Source: Bacteroidales bacterium
Lineage (GTDB): Bacteria; Bacteroidota; Bacteroidia; Bacteroidales; UBA932
DNA length: 38,832 nt
Direction: 5' to 3'
Assembly (NCBI GenBank): GCA_017429765.1
Contig: JAFROJ010000062.1
Coordinates: forward strand, 1 to 38,832
The notes under the pieces were generated by a model. That model was not told where the DNA came from. It made no database searches and saw only the letters and a list, made by a program, of their open reading frames with translations. The stretch's first letter is position 1. Every line of letters starts with the position of its first letter. A program made the translations under genes and the position numbers. Below, one piece after another: positions 25,223 to 33,177 of the stretch.

Positions 25223-28200
25223 ATGAGAAGAACCGTTTTGTTGTTGTCGCTGGCCGTCGCCCTCGCCGCTGTCTCTTGCGGGAAGGCTGAGAAGGGGAGT
25301 GAGGCCGCCTCATTATTCGTCCCCGTCGACGAGGTCATCACCCAGAGCTCGACCCTCACCGCCATGGACGCCGAGCCGGGACTCCCGAACCAGTGGCTCG
25401 CCTTCCGGAAAGATATTGAGATAGAGAAGGTTCCGGAATCGGCTCCGGCCAAGGTGGCCGTGGACAGCAAATATTGGCTGTGGATCAACGGGGAGCTCGC
25501 CGTCTTCGAGGGAGGACTCAAGCGAGGGCCGAATCCCAGGGACTCCTATTTCGACGAGGTGGATCTGGCTCCCTATCTGAGGAAGGGAGAGAACAAGATA
25601 GCCCTCCTTCTCTGCTATTTCGGGAAGGACGGTTTCTCTCATAAGACAAGCGACAAGCCCCAGCTTTGGCTCGACTGCCCGGCTATAGGCTTGAGGAGCG
25701 ACGGGAGCTGGCTTTCCAGGGTGCTTCCGGCTTACGGCACGGCCGACTGTCCCGTACCGAATTACCGCCTGTCCGAGTCCAGCGTCCAGTTCGACGCCAG
25801 GGAGGACATCGGCGACTGGAAGACCGGCGAGCATGACGGCTTCTCACCGGCGGTGGAGGTCGAGAGCACTCTCGGGAACCTCCACAGGCGTCCTATCCCC
25901 ATGTGGAAGGACTATGGGGTCGTCGCCGCCGAGTTCGAGACCCGTCCCGGGGCGGAGCGTGACACCGTCGTGGCCATGCTTCCCCACAACATGCAGATGA
26001 CCCCTGTGATCACCGTGGAGGCGGACAGGGGCGGCCGCCGGATCCTGATCGAGACCGACCACGCCAAGGTGGGGGAGGAGTGCGTCAGGGCCGAGTACAT
26101 CACCAAGGCGGGATCCCAGGAATATGAGTCCTACGGCTGGATGAACGGCCAGAAGATCATCCTGACCGTCGACCACGGGGCCGAGGTGAAAGCCTTGGCG
26201 TACAGGGAGACAGGCTATGACACCACTCCCGACGGGGTCTTCGTCTGCGACGATCCTTTCTTCAACAAGTTCTGGGACAAGGGATTACGGACCATCTATG
26301 TCAACGCCAGGGACAATTTCTTCGACTGTCCCGAACGCGAGAGGGCGCAGTGGTGGGGAGACATCGTCACCATCCTCGGGGAATGTTTCTACACCTATTC
26401 CCCCTCTCTCCACGCCCTCGTGAGGAAGGGCATCCGGGAGCTTTGCGACTGGCAGAGGCCGGATGACATCATCTTCTCCCCGATCCCCGGCAACTACGGG
26501 GTGGAGCTCCCTTGCCAGATGCTTGCCGCTGTCGGGCGCTACGGCTTCTGGACCTATTACATGAACACCGGCGACAAGGAGACTATCGAATATGTCTATC
26601 CGGCCGTCAAGAGGTATCTCGCCACCTACAGGATCGGCCCCGACGGCCTGACCGAGTGGCACAATGGAGACTGGAACTGGGGCGACTGGGGCGACAACAG
26701 GGATATGCGCCTCCTCCAGTCGATGTGGTATGTCCTCGCCCTCCAGTCAGTCTCGGACATGGCCGATCTGCTAGGGCTCAACGACGAGGGAAGCGAGTAC
26801 TGGGGACAGATGACCGCCCTGCGCGACGCTATCAACAAGGTCGCCTGGACAGGCTCTTGCTACCGCCACCCCGATTACAAGGGAGAGACCGACGACAGGG
26901 TCAACGCCCTGGCCGTCCTCGCCGGAATAGCCGGTGAGGACAAGTATGACGCTATCTTCGAGGTGCTTAAGAAGGAGTGGCACGCCAGCCCCTACATGGA
27001 GAAATACGTGATGGAGGCCCTCTTCGCGATAGGCCGCGGGGACTACGCCCTTGAGAGGACCCGCGAGCGTTACGACTTCATAGTCAATCACCCGTACCAC
27101 GACACCCTTTTCGAGAACTGGAATGTCGGGGTGAACGGGGACTGGCACTGCGGTTCCGTCAATCACGCCTGGAGCGGCGGCCCCCTGGCTGTCTTCCCGA
27201 CCAAGATGTTCGGGGTCTATCCGCTTGAGGCCGGCTGGAAGAGATTCTCCGTCTGCCCGGACAAGTTCATATTCGATGACTGCTCCCTCTCTTTCCCGAC
27301 TGTGATCGGCGAGGTGGGTGTGGCCTTCAAACGTTCCGGGGAGAAGTCGACCCTGGAGGTCAAGGTCCCTAAGGGCTCCCAAGCCGATGTCAATGTCCCT
27401 TGGGCGAGTTTCAGCGCCACTCTCGGGCCCGGGGAGCATAAGATCGACCTGGCCGCCGGGCCCCGGATGGTGGCCGGTGATTTCAAGTACCGCGACAAGA
27501 GCCTCCCGGTGGACAAGAGGGTCAAGGACCTTCTGAAGCGAATGTCCGTCGAGGAGAAAGTGAACCAGCTGAGCGCCCAGCTACTGTTCATGAACGAGTA
27601 TTACCAGAAAAGGGACTATGAGAAGGGACATGTCAGGAATATCGGGCATTTCCTCTGGGAGGCCGGCCTCCCCAACGATCCCAAGTCCGCCGCCGAGCGG
27701 ATCAACGAGGACACTGAACGCTCCATCCAGTCAAGCCGTTGGGGTATTCCCGTACTCCAGCACGGAGAGGCGTTGCACGGGGCGCAGTGGGGGAACGCGA
27801 CCTGTTTCCCGCAGAGCATAGGAATGGCCGCCACCTTCGACAATGATCTCTACTACAAGGTCGGCCAGGTGGTGGCGAAGGAACTCAGGGCCGTCGGGGT
27901 CCGCCAGGTCTACGCGCCTGTCGTCAACATCACCCGCGACCAGCGCTGGGGAAGGGGACAGGAGAGCTACGGCGAGGATGTCCTCCTCAACTCGGTGATG
28001 GGTGTCGCCTATGTGAAAGCCTTGGAGGAGGGCGGTGTTGTCGCCACCCCCAAGCATTTCGTGGACAATTACGGCGAGGGAGGACATGACTCTTTCGCCT
28101 CCCCGATGTCGTGGAGAGTCCTCAGGGAGGTTTACCTTGAGCCTTTCAGGGCCTGTGTCCAGGAAGGAGGCGCCAGGGGAATCATGGCCGCCTACAACTC

Positions 28201-29659
28201 TGTCGACGGGATTCCCGCCAGCTGCGACAGCCGTCTGCTGAAGGATATTCTTAAAGACGAGTGGGGCTTCGAGGGAATAGTGGTCTCGGACTACGGCGGG
28301 GTGGACATCGTCAGCAACGGCCACAAGATGGCCGAGACTGTCGACGACGCGCTCGCCATGAGTCTGGAGAACGGCCTTGACTTGCAGCTGGCCAACACCA
28401 GCTCCGGCCTGCTTCAACTGGTCAAGGATGGGAAAATCAGCGGGAAGACCCTGGACGAGAGTGTCCGCAGGGTCCTTAAGATAAAGTTCGAGCTGGGTCT
28501 GTTCGACGAGCCTCTTGTCGATCCGGACAAGGCCGCCGAGGTCGTCCGCTGCCCCGAGCACCGGCAGCTCGCCTATGAGGCGGCCGTCAAGGCCATGACT
28601 CTTCTGAAGAATGACGGCACCCTCCCGTTGAGGCCCGGAACTGTCAAGAGGATAGGGGTTTTCGGCCCGGCCGCGGATATTCTTAACGTGGGAGACTACA
28701 GCGGTGGCCGCGGCGGCTGGAGAGGCGACGGAGTGACCCCGTACGATGGCCTGAAGAAGGCTTTCGAGGGCTCCGCCGAGGTTCTTCTGAATAAGAGCGG
28801 CCAGGATGTGGGCTCTTTGGCGAAGTCTTGCGACGTGCTTCTTTTCTTCCCGACCATCACTGAGGACGAGGGAAGCGACAGGAGCAGTTTCAAGATGCCC
28901 TCCGCCCATGAGAGCCGCTCCAGGGAGGAGACGGACGCCATCATAATCGATGAGGCGAGAGATGTCAAGATAGAGATTGACCAGGAGAGGATGGTCCGCG
29001 ACCTGATCGCCACAGGCAAGCCTGTCATCGTTGTGCTTCACAACGGGGCTGTCATCGACATCACCGACTGGGTGGACGGGGCCGCCGCCGTGCTGGAGGC
29101 ATGGTACTCCGGCGAGCAGGGCGGGACCGCCATCGCCGACGTACTGACCGGCAGGCGATCGCCCGGGGGCCGTCTCCCGATGAGTTGGGCGAAAAGCATC
29201 GGCCAGAACCCTATGTACTATTCCATCAAGCCGAGCGGCCGTGGCTACGGCTATGTCGAGAACGACGGCAAGCCGCTCTTTCCTTTCGGCTACGGGCTCA
29301 GCTACACCACATTCGAATACAATGACTTCCATGTCGAGGAGTCCCTCTCGAAGGACGAGCCGCTGAAGGTCAGCGTGAAGGTCACCAACACCGGCGAGAC
29401 GGAGGGCGACGAGGTGGTGCAGGTCTACATCCACGATGAGTTGGCGACGGTCGCCAGGCCGATGAAGGAGCTGGCGGCTTTCAAGCGTGTTACCCTCGCT
29501 CCAGGCGAGAGCAAGGAGGTTGAGATCGAGGTCCCCTACCGCCGCTTCGCCATGTGGGACAAGGACTTGAGGTTCGGGGTCGAGGAAGGCTGGTTCGAGG
29601 TCTGGCTCGGCAAGAACTCCGAGGAGAAGATTGTCGGCGGAAGGGTTTATGTTAGATAA
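25223..29659 (+). CDS. Fused GH78 alpha-L-rhamnosidase and GH3 beta-glycosidase
   Basis: One uninterrupted 1478-residue lipoprotein (Cys19, AVSC) joins two complete enzymes. Residues about 30-745 are GH78: a beta-sandwich start, then F367-DCPERERAQWWGD380, where D368, E373 and D380 have the spacing of D567/E572/D579 in Bacillus RhaB, then the (alpha/alpha)6 barrel and a C-terminal sandwich ending near AAGPR. Residues about 757-1478 are GH3: VDKRVKDLLKRMSVEEKVNQ, RWGRGQESYGED, KHFVDNYGEGGHD, nucleophile D1023 in VVSDYGGV, a second domain, and an Fn3-like tail (VKVTNTGETEGDEVVQVYI). The two parts are joined by about ten residues with no stop or shift. The pair could release rhamnose and the next beta-linked sugar in turn. 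The GH3 sugar may be glucose, xylose or glucuronic acid. Confidence 0.93.
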   Translation: MRRTVLLLSLAVALAAVSCGKAEKGSEAASLFVPVDEVITQSSTLTAMDAEPGLPNQWLAFRKDIEIEKVPESAPAKVAVDSKYWLWINGELAVFEGGLKRGPNPRDSYFDEVDLAPYLRKGENKIALLLCYFGKDGFSHKTSDKPQLWLDCPAIGLRSDGSWLSRVLPAYGTADCPVPNYRLSESSVQFDAREDIGDWKTGEHDGFSPAVEVESTLGNLHRRPIPMWKDYGVVAAEFETRPGAERDTVVAMLPHNMQMTPVITVEADRGGRRILIETDHAKVGEECVRAEYITKAGSQEYESYGWMNGQKIILTVDHGAEVKALAYRETGYDTTPDGVFVCDDPFFNKFWDKGLRTIYVNARDNFFDCPERERAQWWGDIVTILGECFYTYSPSLHALVRKGIRELCDWQRPDDIIFSPIPGNYGVELPCQMLAAVGRYGFWTYYMNTGDKETIEYVYPAVKRYLATYRIGPDGLTEWHNGDWNWGDWGDNRDMRLLQSMWYVLALQSVSDMADLLGLNDEGSEYWGQMTALRDAINKVAWTGSCYRHPDYKGETDDRVNALAVLAGIAGEDKYDAIFEVLKKEWHASPYMEKYVMEALFAIGRGDYALERTRERYDFIVNHPYHDTLFENWNVGVNGDWHCGSVNHAWSGGPLAVFPTKMFGVYPLEAGWKRFSVCPDKFIFDDCSLSFPTVIGEVGVAFKRSGEKSTLEVKVPKGSQADVNVPWASFSATLGPGEHKIDLAAGPRMVAGDFKYRDKSLPVDKRVKDLLKRMSVEEKVNQLSAQLLFMNEYYQKRDYEKGHVRNIGHFLWEAGLPNDPKSAAERINEDTERSIQSSRWGIPVLQHGEALHGAQWGNATCFPQSIGMAATFDNDLYYKVGQVVAKELRAVGVRQVYAPVVNITRDQRWGRGQESYGEDVLLNSVMGVAYVKALEEGGVVATPKHFVDNYGEGGHDSFASPMSWRVLREVYLEPFRACVQEGGARGIMAAYNSVDGIPASCDSRLLKDILKDEWGFEGIVVSDYGGVDIVSNGHKMAETVDDALAMSLENGLDLQLANTSSGLLQLVKDGKISGKTLDESVRRVLKIKFELGLFDEPLVDPDKAAEVVRCPEHRQLAYEAAVKAMTLLKNDGTLPLRPGTVKRIGVFGPAADILNVGDYSGGRGGWRGDGVTPYDGLKKAFEGSAEVLLNKSGQDVGSLAKSCDVLLFFPTITEDEGSDRSSFKMPSAHESRSREETDAIIIDEARDVKIEIDQERMVRDLIATGKPVIVVLHNGAVIDITDWVDGAAAVLEAWYSGEQGGTAIADVLTGRRSPGGRLPMSWAKSIGQNPMYYSIKPSGRGYGYVENDGKPLFPFGYGLSYTTFEYNDFHVEESLSKDEPLKVSVKVTNTGETEGDEVVQVYIHDELATVARPMKELAAFKRVTLAPGESKEVEIEVPYRRFAMWDKDLRFGVEEGWFEVWLGKNSEEKIVGGRVYVR

Positions 29660-29678
29660 CTAATTAATATTCAATATT

Positions 29679-30602
29679 ATGGAAAGAAGAGATTTCATTA
29701 AGGTCTCAGGCGCCGCCGCGGCGGGCCTGGCTGTTTTTGGATGCGCTCCCAAAGCCGGATCCTGGAGCGAGAAGGAGAAAGAGTTGTTCGGGGACAGGAA
29801 GAAAGGTCATTTCACGATGACACAGATCTCCTCCGCGACCGACACGATCGGCAATTCCTACCTGTTCAAGACCGCCGGTGGAAAGGTGATCATGGTTGAC
29901 GGGGGGTTCGCCTCGGACGCCGAGAATCTCCGCGGGAAGATCAAGGAGGCCGGCGGTCACGTGGATCTCTGGTTCATCACCCACCCTCATGAGGATCACA
30001 TGGAGGCGAGCGTCACCATCCTCAAGGATCCCCAGGGGATCACGGTGGACAAGTACATCTATTCCCGTGTCCCCGACGAGTACCTCGACCTGGAGCAAGG
30101 AAGCGCCGAGCACGCCAGGAGTTACTATTTCACCCTTGACAACACCCTGGAGAAGGTGGACTTCATCAACATCCACACACCCGGCCAGAGGTTCGACATC
30201 GACGGGATCGGGATCATGATCCTCGGAGTGGCCAATCCCGAGTACAGGAACAATCCCTACAACAACCAGTCTGTCATCATCCGCTTCTGGGACGACACCA
30301 AGAGCGTCGTTATCCTCGGGGACGCCGGCGTCGAGTGCGGGAACAAGGCTCTCCAGAACTATAAGGAATATCTCGACTGCGACTACATGCAGATGGCCCA
30401 TCACGGCCAGAACGGTTGCTCCGAGGAGTTCTACAAGGCGGTCAACTTCCGCGCCTGCCTGTGGCCCACTCCCTCATGGGTTTGGGAACCCGCCCCCGAG
30501 CACAGCCACCTGAAGACCCGCGACACCCGTCGCTGGATGGACGAGAAAGGCATCACGGAGCACCATGCCAGCTGCATAGAGAAAGACTGGACGCTTCTTT
30601 AA
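29679..30602 (+). CDS. Tat-exported lipoprotein with metallo-beta-lactamase fold
   Basis: This 307-residue protein has a twin-arginine leader (RRDFIK at 3-8) and a lipobox-like Cys22 (FGC), then a metallo-beta-lactamase fold. Metal motifs visible are THPHEDHMEA (the HxHxDH set), ILGDAGVE with the bridging Asp, and MAHHGQNG. The family covers lactonases, phosphodiesterases, sulfatase-like and nuclease enzymes, and I cannot tell which. In this operon a role in removing an ester, lactone or phosphate group from the glycan is plausible inference. The leader closely copies the metallophosphoesterase at 15235 although the enzymes are unrelated. It sits 19 bases after the GH78-GH3 fusion, behind an AT-rich leader, and 15 bases before GH3. 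Confidence 0.85.
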   Translation: MERRDFIKVSGAAAAGLAVFGCAPKAGSWSEKEKELFGDRKKGHFTMTQISSATDTIGNSYLFKTAGGKVIMVDGGFASDAENLRGKIKEAGGHVDLWFITHPHEDHMEASVTILKDPQGITVDKYIYSRVPDEYLDLEQGSAEHARSYYFTLDNTLEKVDFINIHTPGQRFDIDGIGIMILGVANPEYRNNPYNNQSVIIRFWDDTKSVVILGDAGVECGNKALQNYKEYLDCDYMQMAHHGQNGCSEEFYKAVNFRACLWPTPSWVWEPAPEHSHLKTRDTRRWMDEKGITEHHASCIEKDWTLL

Positions 30603-30617
30603 CAGATTGATAGTCAG

Positions 30618-33161
30618 ATGAGAAAGTTATCCCTATTCATTTCGGTGCTTTCCGCCGTCATTCTCTCTCTGGCGGAGGCCGCCGCCCAGAAACCGGCTTT
30701 CCGTGACGAGAGCCTTACCATCGCCGAGAGGGTCGAGGATCTACTCGGGAGGATGACAGTCGATGAGAAAATCGACCTCATGAGGGCCACCTCGCCGGCC
30801 AATCCGCGCCTCGGGATCGAGAAATATTACCATGGCAATGAGGCTCTGCACGGGGTGGTGCGCCCGGGAAGGTTCACCGTGTTCCCTCAGGCCATCGGCC
30901 TGGCCTCGACCTGGGATCCTGAGCTTATGCTCAAGGTGGCGACAGCCATCTCCGACGAGGCGAGGGCGAGATGGAACGAGCTCGGGGAGGGCAAGCTCCA
31001 GACCAACCAGTTCAGCGACCTGCTGACTTTCTGGTCCCCGACCGTGAATATGGCCCGTGACCCCCGCTGGGGCAGGACTCCTGAGACCTACGGGGAGGAT
31101 CCCTTCCTCACCGGGGAGATGGGAACCGCTTTCGTGAGGGGCCTGCAAGGCGACGACCCGAGGTATCTCAAGGTGGTCTCGACCCCCAAGCATTTCGCGG
31201 CCAACAATGAGGAGCACAACCGCTTCGAGTGCGACGCCACCATTCCCGAGAAACAGTTGAGGGAATATTACCTGCCGGCCTACGAGGCCATTGTCAAGAG
31301 GGGAGGGGCCGCCTCGATCATGGCCTCCTACAACGCCATCAACGGCATCCCCTCTTCAGCCAACCCCTGGCTTCTGACAAAGGTGCTGAGGGAGGACTGG
31401 GGCTTCAAGGGCTATGTGGTCTCCGACTGCGGGGGGCCTTCCACCCTTGTGGAGGACCATCACTATGTCTCCAGGCGGGAGACCGCGGCGGCTCTCTGCC
31501 TTCTTTCCGGCCTCGACCTCGAGTGCGGCGACAGCTACTACATAGAGCCATTGAAAAAGGCCTATGAGTTGGGGATGGTGAAAGAGGAGGACATCGACAG
31601 GGCCGCCCGCCGTATCCTGACCGCCAGGATGCGCCTCGGGATCTTCGATTCCGGCGAGAATAACCCCTACACGAGAATATCCCCGGAAGTCATCGGGTCG
31701 GAGAAGCATCAGGCCCTGGCTCTCGAGATGGCCAGGGAATCAATGGTTCTCCTGAAGAACCAGAACGGGATGTTACCCCTCAAGAAGGGCAAGGTCCGCT
31801 CAGTGGCCGTGGTCGGGATCAACGCCGCCTCATGCGAGTTCGGGGACTACAGCGGGACTCCCGCCTCGACCCCGGTGTCGATCCTCGAAGGGATAAAGGC
31901 CGTCGCCGGGAAGGACTTCAAGATCAGGTACGCTCCCTGGAGATCCGCCGTTGACGGGATGGAGGTCATAGCCCCGGACTATTACCCGGAAGGCCTTGAG
32001 GCTGAATATTTTGAGGGAACCGAGCTGAAAGGCGAGCCCAGGAGGCGGGTCGACGAGTGGATCAATTTCGAGCCTTCCAACCAGGCTCCCGACCCCTTCG
32101 TCCCGAACTCCCCGATGAGCGTGAGATGGAAGGGTGCCTTGCGTCCTCCCGTGACCGGGGAATATGTCCTGAGCGTCTCCTCAGACGACGGGTGCAGGCT
32201 CTATCTCGACGGGGATCTTCTCATCGACTCCTGGGGGCCGCACAATGTCCAGCCGGACACGGTGGCGGTCAATCTTGAGGCCGGGAAAGACTACCGGCTC
32301 ACCGTGGAGTACCACAACGAGAGGGATTACTCCATTGCCCGTCTCAGCTGGAGACCGCCCAAGGCCGGGGAGAAGGATCGCCTGGCCATGTACGGCCTTG
32401 CCGGGGAGCTGGCCAAGGAGTGCGACGCCGTGATCGCCGTGATGGGAATCAACAGGACCATCGAGAGGGAAGGCAAGGACAGGGATTTCATTACCCTGCC
32501 CGCTGACCAGATGGAATTCCTCCAGGAACTCTACCATGTCAACAAGAACATCGTCCTGGTGCTGGTCGCCGGCAGCCCTCTCTCCATCCTTTGGGAGGAC
32601 AAGAATATTCCCGCCATACTGAACGCCTGGTACCCCGGAGAGAAAGGAGGCACCGCTGTGGCGGAGGCCTTGTTCGGGAAATACAACCCCGCCGGAAGGC
32701 TCCCTGTCACCTACTACAACAGGCTGGAGGACCTGCCCGCGTTCGACGACTACGACATCACCAAGCGTACCTACAAGTATTTCGAGGGGGATGTCCTGTA
32801 TCCATTCGGCCACGGCTTGAGCTACACCGCGTTCCGCTATTCCGGCCTGAAGGTCGAGGACAAGGGGGAGACGCTGGATGTGTCCTTCGTCCTCAAGAAC
32901 ACCGGAAGGCTCGACGGGGATGAGGTGGCCCAGGTCTATGTCCGCCTTCCCGAGTACGAGGGGAAAGCCCCGATCAAGGAGCTGAGGGCTTTCAAGAGGG
33001 TCCATCTCAAGAGAGGGGAGAGCAAGGTCGTGACCATCCCGGTGCGCCGGGAGGACTTGCGCTATTGGAGCGAGTCCGGGAAACGCTTCGTGATCCCCGA
33101 GGGGATACCGGAGATCATGGTCGGAGCCTCATCGGCCGACATTCGTCTCAAGAATAATTGA
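30618..33161 (+). CDS. GH3 beta-glycosidase with an inserted PA14 domain
   Basis: GH3 enzymes are retaining exo-beta-glucosidases, xylosidases or related hydrolases. This 847-residue protein has a signal peptidase I leader (about 1-23, ending EAAAQ), so it is likely soluble in the periplasm. The catalytic barrel contains NPRLGIEKYYHGNEALHG, RDPRWGRTPETYGEDPF, KHFAANNEEHNRFECDAT and nucleophile D270 in VVSDCGG. A PA14 domain (about 455-590, EAEYFEGTELKGEP and SVSSDDGCRLYLDGD) is inserted in the second domain, as in several beta-glucosidases where it shapes the substrate pocket. A long Fn3-like tail follows (LKNTGRLDGDEVAQVYV). It differs from the fused GH3 upstream, which lacks PA14, so the two probably cut different links. 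GH106 follows 16 bases later. Confidence 0.94.
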   Translation: MRKLSLFISVLSAVILSLAEAAAQKPAFRDESLTIAERVEDLLGRMTVDEKIDLMRATSPANPRLGIEKYYHGNEALHGVVRPGRFTVFPQAIGLASTWDPELMLKVATAISDEARARWNELGEGKLQTNQFSDLLTFWSPTVNMARDPRWGRTPETYGEDPFLTGEMGTAFVRGLQGDDPRYLKVVSTPKHFAANNEEHNRFECDATIPEKQLREYYLPAYEAIVKRGGAASIMASYNAINGIPSSANPWLLTKVLREDWGFKGYVVSDCGGPSTLVEDHHYVSRRETAAALCLLSGLDLECGDSYYIEPLKKAYELGMVKEEDIDRAARRILTARMRLGIFDSGENNPYTRISPEVIGSEKHQALALEMARESMVLLKNQNGMLPLKKGKVRSVAVVGINAASCEFGDYSGTPASTPVSILEGIKAVAGKDFKIRYAPWRSAVDGMEVIAPDYYPEGLEAEYFEGTELKGEPRRRVDEWINFEPSNQAPDPFVPNSPMSVRWKGALRPPVTGEYVLSVSSDDGCRLYLDGDLLIDSWGPHNVQPDTVAVNLEAGKDYRLTVEYHNERDYSIARLSWRPPKAGEKDRLAMYGLAGELAKECDAVIAVMGINRTIEREGKDRDFITLPADQMEFLQELYHVNKNIVLVLVAGSPLSILWEDKNIPAILNAWYPGEKGGTAVAEALFGKYNPAGRLPVTYYNRLEDLPAFDDYDITKRTYKYFEGDVLYPFGHGLSYTAFRYSGLKVEDKGETLDVSFVLKNTGRLDGDEVAQVYVRLPEYEGKAPIKELRAFKRVHLKRGESKVVTIPVRREDLRYWSESGKRFVIPEGIPEIMVGASSADIRLKNN

Positions 33162-33177
33162 AACAGAAGGATTTACA

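Noticed and set aside
29679-30602. Sulfatase
   Set aside because: There is no C-x-P-S-R or S-x-P-S-R type sulfatase motif; the metal motifs are those of the metallo-beta-lactamase fold.
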